Shown: positions 21,019-33,055, counted from the first letter of the stretch. The stretch: 64,000 nucleotides of DNA from Ophiura sarsii (GCA_035610835.1 CM069455.1:14691266-14755265), one strand, 5' to 3'. The notes: a model not told the origin generated them from the letters alone. A program made the numbers and translations.

Positions 21019-22080
21019 GGTCATGTGTTTTAAGCTCGCCTCCTTTCGCGTTACACACGGATTTTGGTTTTCGCGACATGATTTTAACTTTACACATTTA
21101 TATTTGCTTGTATACCCCCTGAGCTAGTAAAAGTATACATTTTCTGAAGGAAAATTGCATGAGGAAACCAAATATGCCATTTAGAATTATAGTACGACCA
21201 AGAACTAAAATGGTATGATCGGAAAAATATCAGATTTTTTTAATTTTTAATTTGAGATCCATATATTTGTTATACCTACCCCTATCATTATTTACTTTAC
21301 ATATTTGAATTCCTCATGAAATTACCCATTAGATGATATATAATTGTCAAAGTTACTACGTCGGTATGGTAATTATACCGGCTAGTGAATATCTCCAATT
21401 TTTATTTTATTTATTTTTAGAATTTTCAAAAATATTTGTTTAAGGATGAACCCTTCCCTGATATAAACTGCATTTCTGAATTCCTCTAATTACAAGCTTT
21501 CCAAAAATGTATACTTTTGCTATCATAGATTGAAAACTTTTTCTGTTATAGTCATTTTTATAAATCCGGTAAATTGCATTGAGGCTGATTATTCATTTTG
21601 ACTTCGTAGCGAATAGGAAGAAAGCTGATGATCATGGTCTTATCCATAATTAATTAGTTGTTACAAATAGTTGACAAGTCTGTTGAACCACATACTTAAA
21701 GACTACTAAATATCCTTTAAAATGGGACCAGAATGGTTTTTGTAACATTAGGGGATGACTAGTTATTGTAAAAAGAACAACGATTATCGCCATTTTTTGG
21801 ATTATCCCCATTGAGTTTGTACAGGCGGCACCCCTTCCAGCGGCACCACTTCCAGCACCACCCCTGATCTCCAAACATCAAACAGCTGTATATCTCCTTC
21901 TGTATTAGCTATACCAATGCCATTTTGCAGGCAGATAGCTTGTTATTAGGGCTTTAAAATGATACCAAATTTGTTGAGATAGCTTTTGTGGTTTTGAAAA
22001 TATCTGAGGAAAATGACAGCATAAAACAAAAAAATGTAACGGCACCACCCTATTGGGAGGCGAGTTCATAACGCGTGACC
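21019..22080 (+). mobile_element. 1.06-kb MITE, family A copy 1 (TIR GGTCAYGYGTTWT)
   Basis: The ends are GGTCATGTGTTTTAAGC/TCGCCTCC and the inverse of GGTCACGCGTTATGAAC/TCGCCTCC, giving an imperfect 25-bp inverted repeat. Three further copies are in this window (34,610-35,664 inverted; 42,848-43,735 and 53,626-54,170 truncated). All share landmarks such as GCGACATGATTTTAACTTTA and CCCCATTGAGTTTGTACAGG where not truncated. No transposase ORF. A target duplication is not clear. Confidence 0.75.
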
Positions 22081-22105
22081 CTAATACATGATAATACTTA
22101 CTTTA

Positions 22106-22976
22106 CTACTTATGTCGTTCTCGAACGGTCTTCGTGATGGCTCGCCACACTACTCTGTCCCTCATGCATGCTTTCATCTCCTCATTATTCTTCAGTCCTG
22201 TATCTTTCGCCAAGGTGTCCAAGTATGTTAAGGCTGGGCGGCCGACAGATGTGTGTCCGTGTTTGGGTCTCCATAGCAGCAGGTCAGATACAATCTCATT
22301 TTCTCTTCTCATGCAATGCCCGGCAAATCTCATCCTTCGATCTGTGATGTTTTCTGATACCTTTTGTAAGTTTCCATACAGGTCTTTGTTTGGTACCTTA
22401 TCTTTCCAACTTATGTTGAGTGCAGTTCTCAGAATTCTAGTGTAGCATCCATCTAGAGATTTCTTCAGTCTGTTGGTGATGGTCCATGTCTCAGCTCCAT
22501 ACAGTAGAACACTTTGAACAGTAGCTTGGAAAAGTCTGATTTTGATTTTTCGACAGAGGCTGGATTTCCACACTTTGTTCAGAGCATTGCAGGCCTTCCA
22601 AGCAAGTACTTTACGTACTTTTGTGTCATGCTGGCTACTACCTACCCAAGCTCCCAGATACTTGAAGTCCTCTACGTTGTCTAGGGTACTTCCATCAGAG
22701 GTACCGTTTTTAACTGTACCGCTTGTGCTTGGTGGAATACCATGCATTTGGTTTTCTTGGCATTCATGTGGAGCCCAGTTTTGAGTGCTGCTTCCTTAAC
22801 ATATTTTTAGCAACTTCTGTGCCTGCTCCTTAGTGTCAGAAAGTATCGCTATGTCATCTGCAAAGTCAAGATCAGTGACGTTCTTTGGCCCTATTCTTCG
22901 ACTTTGTCTAGGCGTGATGGTGCATCCTAGTTCCTCTTCTCTCCCACTGATAGCTATTCTTAAGCAGTAATCAAGG
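22106..22976 (-). pseudogene. Non-LTR retrotransposon endonuclease/reverse transcriptase, 3' part
   Basis: On the minus strand, the upstream end carries DYCLRIAISGREEELG and VTDLDFADDIAILSD, the reverse transcriptase catalytic FADD motif. After a frame change there is a 213-codon ORF with FKYLGAWVGSSQHD, LAWKACNALNKVWKS, LYGAETWT, LDGCYTRILR and RRMRFAGHCMRR, the connection and C-terminal region seen in many invertebrate endonuclease-reverse transcriptase LINEs. Homology to the expected upstream RT motifs (ending at DYC) stops abruptly at about 22,976, where the sequence starts losing G. One frameshift lies between the two parts. Confidence 0.82.
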
Positions 22977-23054
22977 ATCCTAACTCACTACTTTTGCCAA
23001 TTAACACAATTATACACCATCACTTCATACTCCCCTAACAGTATACTCCACCTG

Positions 23055-25309
23055 TATCACATCCAAATTCACTTTATAAACATACCTAAACACCCAATCA
23101 CTATAAAACCATATTTCCTACATCAAATCTAAACAATCACCAAAACCCTCATACATTATACTCCATCAAAATCCTACCCATCCATAACATCCATCCTCTC
23201 TCAAAAATTCCATAACAACCAACTATCAACACCTTCTCCCCATACATTTATATTACTATCCACAACCACTCTTCCTCCCAAATTAACTAACTCCTACCAA
23301 CCACAACTTATCTTAAACAACATAATCTCCACCAACATAAACCAACACATAAACTCCCACACTCTAACCTCCAACATCCACATACTAACATCAATCCAAC
23401 TTACCCCTCAAAATTTCATTACACTTAACCACAATCCCATTACCTTAAAAATAAAAACACTTCTTTCAAAAACCCTACATACCTAAAACCACCACACCTC
23501 AATCCAAATACCTTCTAACCTTATTCCATAATACACACCCCCCCAAAACACAATCACTCAAACAATTCAAACATACCACCTATAACAATACTTCCTACCC
23601 CCCCACCAATTACCATCACCACCCATCACCACCATAACACACAACCTCACACACCAACAAAACCAAAACCTACAAACCCACCATAAACACAACCCCCCCA
23701 CCCCACCTCCCCCCCCCCCTCCCCCCCCATATACACAAAACCTTACCAAAAATATACCAATAACCCCAACACAATTAAATCCTCTACACCCCTCTACCCC
23801 ATCACCAAACACCAACACCCCATATACTCACATCAAATTACACCACCATCCCCAAACCATCTTAATCCCAACAACAACTCTCCTAACATCTTTCTTCTAC
23901 TACTCCAACAATCCATCCACTACACATTAAACTCCCCTTAATCACCTCTTTACCAACCCACCTAACACCAAACACACACCAAATATAAACACAACTCCTA
24001 TAAATCCCACAACCCCCAATACATAAATCAACTTCACCCCAACACTACCAAATTAATCTACATAAATCCAAAAATTCTCATATATCCCCCCCATTCCCCA
24101 AACTATCTCAACCCCTTCACCCCCCACTCCCTATACAAACCTATACAACCAATTCCCAACACCCCTCCCCCCCTACACACTTACCCAACCCCCTAAACCC
24201 AACCTCAACACAAATCCCCTCACACCCCCCAACCCTACCATCAAACACTTCACCACCAAATCAAATCAAATCAAATCAAATCAAATCAAATCAAATCAAA
24301 TCAAATCAAATCAAATCAAATCAAATCAAATCAAATCACACAAATTTAACTCATTCACCCCCACCTAACATTAACAAACAATTTTATAACTCATATATCC
24401 CTCACCTCTTTAACACCCTCCCACAACAAATCAAAATAACACCCCCCCCATTACTACCCCCTACACAACTATACCAATACACTCATTACAACAACACTTT
24501 ACAAAATCATAAACCACAATACATACCTACATCAACACCCACACCAAAATATTACCAAAATACCCCCCCCCAAAATAAAAACAACAACCAAAAAACAACA
24601 CATCCAACCAACCCCCCCCATCACCCACCATCCACAACAATCCCAATCCTTATCCCAAATCTCCAACCCAACCCTTCACTCATAACCCTCCCTCCCTCAT
24701 AAAACCCCCAACCTAACCTTTCATATTACTCACTCCCAAATAACAAATCACAATTTTCCTCACAACCAAATCATTATAATCATCTTTTCACTCCCTCCCA
24801 CTTCCACACCTCCTACCAAACCCAATCAACTTTCTTCTTCCAACATCAACCCACATCCCACCAAACTCAAAACATAAAACCCCCTCTTATCCCATACCTC
24901 CTCTTCAAACATCCTTATATACTCATACATCCCCCTTACCATAATAAAATCATACCAACTACACCAACCCTATACTCCAACACCTCCCCCTACCCACCCC
25001 AATCCCCAAAACTCCACCCAAACACCTAATTATTTTCCCCTCCCCTCCCCCCCCCCCACCCCCTACATTTAAACACACTACACATCATCTCCCCCCATCC
25101 CCCTCAATACCCCATATACACCACCTTATCCCCTTAACCTTCCACCCCTTACCTCAACCACTTCACCTCCTTATAAACCCATTCCCCCTTTCACAACCAC
25201 CAACATTTCACCTCCCACTCACACAACAAAAACACACATAATAATAATAATCTCTCTCACTCAATTCTAAAAAACCACACCAACAACCACACACACTTCC
25301 AAACCTATT
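23055..25309. other. 2,255-base tract with no G on the plus strand, ending at an assembly gap
   Basis: Read line by line, this stretch contains only A, C and T; the last G values are at 22,996, 23,041 and 23,054. C is more frequent than in the rest of the window, with long C runs, and there is a (TCAAA)n block inside. It runs directly into the N gap. ORFs in it are artefacts of the missing G. The most likely explanation is technical (a degraded or mis-called contig end). A natural strand-asymmetric sequence or complete cytosine deamination of the minus strand cannot be ruled out from sequence alone. Confidence 0.97.
24257..24337 (+). repeat. (TCAAA)n microsatellite within the G-free tract
   Basis: About 16 perfect copies of TCAAA in a row. 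Perfect copies argue that base calling was consistent here, whatever the cause of the missing G. Confidence 0.95.
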
Positions 25310-25409
25310 NNNNNNNNNNNNNNNNNNNNNNNNNNNNNNNNNNNNNNNNNNNNNNNNNNNNNNNNNNNNNNNNNNNNNNNNNNNNNNNNNNNNNNNNNNN
25401 NNNNNNNNN
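25310..25409. other. Assembly gap (100 N)
   Basis: Exactly 100 N, the usual placeholder for a scaffold join of unknown length. Sequence on the two sides need not be adjacent in the genome. Confidence 0.99.
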
Positions 25410-26182
25410 TGATGAACTCTGGTCCGTATTCTCCGCTGCTGTTGCAAGGTTCGGGTGAGAACTCAATAATAAATTCTTTTCCTGTTTTTAGCGCCAATCA
25501 ACAGTCGGGTGGACCTCTGATATCAGTGTGTAGCCCTCTCGGTGATCATTTAACTCGGGCCATAATCAACAAAATCATCAACAGTGAGTATGTTGAATTT
25601 GGCTCCCTTACCGACAGAAACGGGTTCATTTCTGGTCACAATGATGTCGGGGGAATGGTTCTATCAGTGAATGACGATGGGAGGATGGTGTGGTACGATA
25701 GCATGCCAAAACGCACTATTAATTCCATTCACGGGTGGACTGATTCCTTCCTCATTTTTTCGTCCATTTTTCTTACAGCTCACCCCCATAGGGCATTAGA
25801 GTTATTGAAATATGCGAGTTTGATACGCACAGCGGCATCTCGCTACAATGGGTATGGGTGGCGCGTATACGACCATCAATTTCGCCTTAAACAAGCTCGC
25901 CAACCTCAGAGATCATGGGCTATTATAGATGGCGAACTTTAGACATTATGTGTGGTTTCACCTCCCAATCAACATAATTTTCAGCCCCAAGACCAACAAG
26001 GGCAATCTTCCCAACAGTTTCCGGGCGAATCAAATTCCCAAAGCCGCGTTTCCACAGGCAATTCTCAGTCACTGTGTTTTTCCTTCAATGGTACAGGGTG
26101 CACTCGTTCTCAGTGCAAATACTTGCACAAATGCTCAAAGTGCCAAGTTCTCGGTCATGGGGCCAAAAGTTGTAAACAGTAG
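25410..26182 (+). pseudogene. Gag-like ORF of a retroelement, one internal stop, truncated at the gap
   Basis: One frame runs from the gap to 26,182 with a single TAG at 25,940-25,942. The first part includes ISVCSPLGDHLTRAIINKII, EYVEFGSL and TDSFLIFSSIFLTAHP. The second part is Gln/Ser-rich and ends in CFSFNGTGCTRSQCKYLH and KCSKCQVLGHGAKSC, two adjacent Cys/His zinc-binding motifs. This CxxFN..C....C...H.C..C...H....C arrangement is typical of the gag/ORF1 of DIRS and Ngaro-type tyrosine-recombinase retroelements; that assignment is from memory of the family. No reverse transcriptase or recombinase follows. Confidence 0.65.
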
Positions 26183-26422
26183 CTCAATATATCACCGGCA
26201 CTTACCACATCACCATCAGGTGTTTCTAGTATTCGCATGGCCCTCTTTGTTTAAATTGCATGTACAATTCTCAAATATTTCTCGCGCCGTTGGCTTGACA
26301 TGTTGTTTGAAAAACTGGCCTGGATATTTCAGCACCTTTCTCATCCACACTGTTCATCCGTAAATAATTGGATCGACCGTAGCATGTGTTGTTTCACAGA
26401 ATTAGGTGTTGTGTTATGCCTA

Positions 26423-26423
<1 letters not shown>

Positions 26424-26464
<41 letters not shown>
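26424..26464 (+). repeat. Poly-G tract (about 41 G)
   Basis: The longest homopolymer in the window, following GTTATGCCTA. It lies between the gag-like ORF and the first long direct repeat. Tracts of this length are hard to sequence and the length may be inexact. Confidence 0.9.
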
Positions 26465-26466
<2 letters not shown>

Positions 26467-26500
26467 GGCAAGTTCTCCTTTCCTTGTCAAACTTGTTTGG

Positions 26501-27377
26501 CATAGTTTCTTTTTTCTTTTGACAAACTAGTGAATAATGCATAGCTTCCATGTGTTTTGGGATCACAAATCCTATAATAATTGTATATATAAATCATGTC
26601 ACATCATTCCATGTAATTAGCCCTACCAATCATATGGATAAATTGATTTATTGAGAGGTGATTCTCCTGTCGCCGCCTAGCGCAAGGTCCAAGGGGCATT
26701 GTCAATAAGCTTGTCCTTATATCACCAACCATTGTTTTTTGTAAAATTCAGAAATCTTATATTGATAAATTGAATTATTTTGAATTGATATCAAACAATT
26801 GTTATTGTAAATTTCAGAAATTTTCTATTGATAAATTGAATTATTGAGAGATGATTCTCCTGTCGCCGCCTAGCGCAAGGTCCAAGGGGCATTGTCAATA
26901 AGCTTGTCCTTATATCACCAACCATTGTTTTTTGTAAAATTCAGAAATCTGATATTGATAAATTGAATTATTTAGAATTGATATCAATCAGTTGTGTTGT
27001 AAAATTCAGAAATCTTATATCGGAATTTGATCCCTAGTGTGGGCGTGTCATAGCCCAGGGGTAGGAGTTCGGCGTCTAGCCTCCTCCAATTTCATTTCCA
27101 CTAATTTCTTATATCGGAATTTGATCCCTTAGTGCGGCCGTGTCTAGCCCCGGGGTAGGAGCTCGGCGTCTCCATTTTGCCTCCTCCAAATTCATTTCCA
27201 ACAATTGGTTATCTTAAGAGTTGATTCTGAAATATGTGTGTAACACTAATGTGTTCTATTATTTTGGAAAAGTTTGATTGTTCAAATGAATAAAATGTTC
27301 TTTCTCTCGCTTGCTTTCGGAGGCAATAGCACACCTCTTGTCGTACCTTGCTTTTCCTCGATGTGTCTGTGGGCAAT
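26501..27377 (+). repeat. Long direct repeat, copy 1 (about 880 bp)
   Basis: Begins CATAGTTTCTTTTTTC and ends TGTGTCTGTGGGCAAT; nearly identical to 27,698-28,580. Within it a unit with GTCGCCGCCTAGCGCAAGG and CAATAAGCTTGTCC occurs twice, 193 bases apart. A unit with CGGAATTTGATCCCT and TAGCCC(A/C)GGGGTAGGAG occurs twice about 95 bases apart; the latter looks faintly like a tRNA A-box. No coding. Confidence 0.88.
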
Positions 27378-27697
27378 GACGATTTATTCAGATGAAATCT
27401 GTATGAATCGCTTTTGCTCACGGCGCAGAGTCCCGTCCCTTTGTCAACTTGTGTCTCTGTTTCGCGCGTTTTCCTCGCCTGATTCTACAGTAACAATAGA
27501 TGGCCATTCCTTTTGTGTGCGTCCCTCCCTGCGTGCTTTGCGAGCAGCAATCAGTTTTCCTTACTGAGTCATAACCTCCGTTGTCGGCATCCGAATTGGA
27601 CGTTCTTTCATGGACATACATTTTTTTTCCCACCCACCTCAACCCTCAGTTGTTTTACCGTACTTGCTTATTGCATGTCTTACATGTAGGCTTAGTG
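27378..27697 (+). other. 320-bp spacer between the long direct repeats
   Basis: Unique sequence within the window, less AT-rich than its flanks. In a Ngaro-like B1-A2-B2 layout this would be A2; in an LTR view it would be a tiny internal region. Contains no convincing ORF. Confidence 0.5.
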
Positions 27698-28580
27698 CAT
27701 AGTTTCTTTTTTCTTTTGACAAACTAGTGAATAATACATAGCTTCCATGTGTTTTGGGCTCACAAATCCTATAATAATTTTATATATAAATCATGTCACA
27801 TCATTCCATGTAATTAGCCCTACCAATCATATGGATAAATTGATTTATTGAGAGGTGATTCTCCTGTCGCCGCCTAGCGCAAGGTCCAAGGGGCATTGTC
27901 AATAAGCTTGTCCTTATATCACCAACCATTGTTTTTTGTAAAATTCAGAAATCTTATATTGATAAATTGAATTATTTTGAATTGATATCAAACAATTGTT
28001 ATTGTAAATGTCAGAAATTTTCTATTGATAAATTGAATTATTGAGAGGTGATTCTCCTGTCGCCGCCTAGCGCAAGGTCCAAGGGGCATTGTCAATAAGC
28101 TTGTCCTTATATCACCAACCATTGTTTTTTGTAAAATTCAGAAATCTGATATTGATAAATTGAATTATTTAGAATTGATATAAATCAGTTGTGTTGTAAA
28201 ATTCAGAAATCTTATATCGGAATTTGATCCCTAGTGTGGGCGTGTCATAGCCCAGGGGTAGGAGTTCGGCGTCTAGCCTCCTCCAATTTCATTTCCACCA
28301 ATTTCTTATATCGGAATTTGATCCATTAGTGCGGCCGTGTCTAGCCCCGGGGTAGGAGCTCGGCGTCTCCATTTTGCCTCCTCCAAATTCATTTCCAACA
28401 ATTGGTTATCTTAAGAATAAGAGTTGATTCTGAAATATGTGTGTAACACTAATGTGTTCTATTATTTTGGAAAAGTTTGATTGTTCAAATGAATAAAATG
28501 TTCTTCCTCTCGTTTGCTTTCGGAGGCAATAGCACACCTCTTGTCGTACCTTGCTTTTCCTCGATGTGTCTGTGGGCAAT
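27698..28580 (+). repeat. Long direct repeat, copy 2 (about 880 bp)
   Basis: Second copy of 26,501-27,377, offset by 1,197 bases at its start, with the same internal duplications, a few substitutions and one small insertion (TTAAGAATAAGAG). Near identity implies recent origin or gene conversion. After it comes unique AT-rich sequence. Confidence 0.88.
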
Positions 28581-29632
28581 TGATATTTTTCTCTTTCCAG
28601 CCCGTTTATAGGGACTTTTTTTTATTTGATAACATACAACAATAAGTTAACAAAAATACGAATTATAAAACACTACAAAGAATACAACAAATAAAGACAA
28701 AGCTTTAGCTTTTGGAATCTATGATTAATTTATGACATTTCGTGAAAACGATATACGGTATAGTCATAATATTAAACTAAACACGTAATAATGGTTTCCA
28801 CTTTTTCATGGAAATTATGTTTGCCATTTTTAACTGCAATATTATTACAATTAAGTGATATTAGCATTAAGCCTCTGTGACGTGAACACGTATAATTTGG
28901 AGAGGTTTTATAATCGTTAACACTGGTTTTATTTATTTATATAAACAGATGTTTGTTTATTCATTTATTTGCTCATTATAAATGATCACTGGATTTAAAA
29001 ATAAAAAAACTTCTTATTCATTTGTTTATTTATGTAGGCCTATCATTTTATTATATAATTGCTTATTATAATTAATTTATATATGTGCTTAATTATTTCT
29101 GCAACTTTCTTATCATTTTTACGCACGGTTGTTATGATTTTTTTATCTCGACGATTTAAATGTTTTATTGCGCAAATATATACACAACATCAATTATACA
29201 TTGCATGATAAAAATCTCCCATTGATCAATCAAATATTTTTATTTAGTTTGCGATGAAGTTTCAACTTACTCTTGGGTTCGGGCACTGTGTAAGATTTGA
29301 TGTAAACGTATTCATGGTCTTCATATTAACTAGTCTGTTTTAAATGTTAGGAGCTTATTCCAAGTTTATTTACCCCTCACTATAAAAGCGAGTTAATCGC
29401 CGTTGGTATGTACTCGGCCAATTGCACAACAAGACATCGATCTGGCATAGGTTGCACCTTGTGATGAGGAGGGGGTTCCCGCAAATACAATATAAAAGTT
29501 CAACAGATTTTGCTTTTCAAATTCTGTGTCGATAGGCTTATAAAAATGGGTTTTTCGATGCCTTAGCAACCACGATTTTGTTTTAATTTTTTGTTTATAT
29601 TCATAATTATGTGTGTTGGAAGCTGTTGGAGT
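28581..29632. other. AT-rich intergenic sequence
   Basis: TTTATT-rich sequence with no ORF, no RNA-like structure and no repeat ends that I can define. Confidence 0.5.
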
Positions 29633-30477
29633 GGGTCTACCCGCTAGACATAAGGGTCGCTAGTCATAACGTGTATTTCCTTATACCACGAGTGCGCTAG
29701 TCATAAAAGTATCTTAGGGTTAGGGTTAGGTTTAGGGTAGAGTTAGGGTAGGTTTAGGGTTAGGGTTAGAGTAGGGTACGGTTAGTACAGGAAACCCATA
29801 CGTTGGTGTTTTTTGTTGTTGTTTTTTTCCCTAGTACAGGAAACCCATACGTTGGTGTTTTTTGTTTGTTTGTTTTTCCTTACCAACGTATGGGGAAATT
29901 GTATTGCGAGAAACTGTCAATTTCATTTGCTGTATGAAGTGAATGGAGTGCATCTCAAATGATTTGCGCGGTGAATTTAGTCTCATTCCCATCGCCAACA
30001 TCTTATACGCACATCACTTTTTTACGAACTTACGAATGTATTGAAACGAGTCTATTATAATAAAACATGGCGCCGATTTCGATAAACATCGCGAGTGCCG
30101 TTAAAGTAAATTGGCTTAGAATTTCACCTCAAATTTCAAGGGAATATTGCATTTGTACAAAATATTAAACGAATGGCAAGATAGATGAGAAAGAGTAGAT
30201 AAGAACAAGCACAAAGAAGTGTGTTTTTGAGCTCTGGTAAGCGATACAGAAATTAACACGAAAATCATATTTAGAAGGAGTCATACTTAGGATGAGGACA
30301 GATAGTGAAACATGCAAAATACCCTATGATGAATAATACCAACTGATGACAAATATCACTAAGTATGATTTGTTGTACTAGGGTATGGTTAGGGTTAGGG
30401 TTAGGGTTTATGACTAGCGACCCTTATGACTAGTGACCCTTATGACTAGCGACCCTTATGACTAGCGAGTTTGACCC
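29633..30477. mobile_element. 845-bp inverted-repeat element with 8-bp target duplication and telomere-like core repeats
   Basis: Ends read GGGTCTACCCGCTAG/ACATAAGGGTCGCTAGTC and the inverse of GGGTCAAACTCGCTAG/TCATAAGGGTCGCTAGTC, about 37 bp. GTTGGAGT flanks both sides (29,625-29,632 and 30,478-30,485 by my count), an 8-bp duplication as made by hAT, P or Merlin elements. Inside, runs of TTAGGG and variants occur at about 29,713-29,785 and 30,385-30,408. A unit with AGGAAACCCATACGTTGGTG is duplicated with an inverted ACCAACGTATGGGG copy near 29,885. No transposase. Confidence 0.75.
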
Positions 30478-30485
30478 GTTGGAGT

Positions 30486-30755
30486 AGGGGTGTGTTTGCA
30501 TATTTTGTTTATTCATATGTGTGTTGGGTGGGGGTGTGTTTGTATATTTTGTTCAGAGATATTATTTTTATTGTTGTTTATTTGTATATATGTTTATTTG
30601 CATAGTTTGCTTTTATTCCTTTATTTATTTATCTGTGGATTTATTTATTTATTCATCTGCTTATTTGTGAGTTTGTACAATCGCTTGCATTCGTTTTTAT
30701 TGTTGTTGTGTTTGTTGAACACTTATATTTGTAGGCCTACATTGTTTGTTTTGTT

Positions 30756-30830
<75 letters not shown>

Positions 30831-31690
30831 TTTTTTTATTTATTTTTTTTTAATTTTTTTATTTTTTATTTTATTTTTTTTATTTTTTTAATTTTTTTTA
30901 TTATTTTTATTTTTTAATTTATTTATTTATTTATTCATTTATTTATTTAGGCCTATTTATTTATTTAGGCCTGTTTTTTTAATTATTTTTTATCGTTGTT
31001 GTGTGTTTGTTGAAAACTCATAGGCCTACATTTTTTTGTGTGCATGTTTATTTGTATAATTTTTATTTAATTATTCATATCTTTATTCAATTAGTCATTT
31101 ATTTATTTATTGTTGATTTGTTTGTTTATACCATCGCGTGTGCGGTTGTTGTTTTGTTTGCGTTTTCTTTGTAACTCATATTTGTAAACCGGCATATTTT
31201 TATTGCTGGTTGTTTGTATATGTTTATTTGTAAAGTATTTTTTTATTCATTAATTATAGCTGGTTATTTGTATAATATATGTGCATTTGTTCAGTATTTT
31301 TTATTTATTTAAAAAAAAATTGTATTCATTTATTTATCTATTTAATTATTTATTGATTTATTTATTTACTGGTAAAGAAGCAATCTTTTTGCAGAGTGCT
31401 CAATGCGATGCAGAGCGAAATATAAGTTAAACCATTTGGAACGGTAGTTGCTACTCAGAGTTTCACGCTTGTGCGATCATCAGACAATTTTTATTTATTC
31501 ATGTATTTATTTATTTATTTTAATCTTATTGCTTGTTATTTGTATATAATATGTTTATTTGTAAAGTATTTTTTATTTAGGCCTATATCAATAAATAAAA
31601 AATATTGAAATATCTATTTAGTTATTTAGTTTGATTGATTTAATATTTTTTTATTTAGGCCTATATCAATAAATAAAAAATATTGAAATA
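30486..31690. repeat. (TTTA)n / TTTATT-rich low-complexity region
   Basis: A pure (TTTA)n array of about 75 bases around 30,755-30,835 is surrounded by degenerate T-rich tetranucleotides, TAGGCCTA words and two copies of ATATCAATAAATAAAAAATA near 31,585 and 31,665. The ORF over it is a low-complexity artefact. Confidence 0.8.
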
Positions 31691-31694
31691 TCTA

Positions 31695-33055
31695 CGAGGG
31701 TCGTTCAATAAATAATGAAAGTAATCATGGTATGGTATGCATGAGTGATTCTATTGAGGGATAATGTGATCAATACAAAGTATGAACCTTTGTCTTTCAA
31801 ACAATACAGTTTTGGATTTCTAAGTGTGAATTATGACGTCATAGCATTGTCTCAAAGTAAGTACACTTGGGACACTGCTAAATCAGTTATTTGGCGGTAA
31901 ATTTGAATTGTTTGTATGAAACATGTGGTAAGAAGATTGCATAACATGACACCAGAAACAGGTAAATCCCAATTTCTTTCGCGTAAATATGATAAGAAAG
32001 ACCATAACTTTAATCCCTGTGTAATTTGTTATATGTAGTATATAAGAGGAAAAAGTAAGGAGAGGCAATTGAATAAAAAGTATACAAATATCAGTATTTC
32101 AAATAGCCAATTTCATTGAAAAAAGCCCAGTAAGTGAATCACTAATATTGCGGAAAATCAAACAATTTAGAAAAAATCCTAGCAATTAACCAGTTTTGGA
32201 GATTCCATATAATAGCTAACTAAATATCTGAACTTATTCGCATGAAACCTGCAGAAAATATGCGCATACGCAGACGGCAGATCATTTTGAACTGGGCCAA
32301 AAATTGCTAAAATCATGAAATTTACCAGATAAAAGCTTACTGTGCCTTCAAATTTTAATCAGAAATGATAAAAAATGCTTACATCAATGTGTTTAAATAT
32401 TGTGATAGTCAAAATGAAGATATACATGAATGTATCAATCAAAGATGGCTGCCACAACCTCTCTTATTACTGTTATCTTTAGAGCTACTAGATATGTATT
32501 GTTAAAGTAATCGTCACATAATTTCAATGGTTTGAGGAAATTTTATGAACATCTCCTCTTGAAATCCCCACTATTATTGCTTTACATCCCACAACAATTT
32601 ACTAAATTATAATCCCTCCATTGGTCTTTATCCTTTGTTGGAATATTATTGCGGATTTTGCTAAATAAAAGCGTATTTGAGATGGTCCCTTCTTGTTTGT
32701 ATTAAGGAATTCAGATCTAAAAAAGAGTGTCATACAAAGATAAATGTGTGTTCTAATTATGTGCCAAGTGTTATCTGTTTTTATGCTTGCATTGCCGAGA
32801 TATACGCAAATGTATCAATCAACCCATATTCAACATATTACATATCCAGCCAAATAATTGACAGATTTCAGTCAGTGTCTGAAACCTATTGTGTTTATGT
32901 TAATGACGTTACATAACCAAAGGTATCTAACAATCCAAAAGAGTATTGATTGAAAGACAAAGGTTCATACTTTGTATTGATCATATTATCTCTCAATAGA
33001 ATCACTCATGCATCCCATACCATGATCACTTTCATTAGTTATTGAACGACCCTCG
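31695..33055. mobile_element. Mariner-type MITE, 1.36 kb, with about 113-bp inverted ends
   Basis: CGAGGGTCGTTCAATAA at the left and its inverse at the right, with TA on both sides. The inverted similarity continues for about 113 bp (CATGAGTGATTCTATTGAG, CAAAGTATGAACCTTTGTC) with several mismatches. The length is that of a full mariner element but no transposase ORF or DDD-type motif is visible. Confidence 0.78.

Noticed and set aside
23567..23818. Gly/Val/Cys-rich minus-strand ORF
   Set aside because: Product of the G-free (antisense C-free) tract, where stops are depleted by composition.
24257..24337. CRISPR-like array
   Set aside because: A simple 5-base microsatellite without spacers, in a eukaryotic context.
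29713..30408. Interstitial telomeric repeat as evidence of a chromosome fusion or telomere
   Set aside because: The repeats lie within an element with inverted ends and an 8-bp target duplication.
30490..30891. 133-codon ORF rich in Leu/Phe/Ile/Tyr
   Set aside because: It is the translation of a (TTTA)n array, not a membrane protein.
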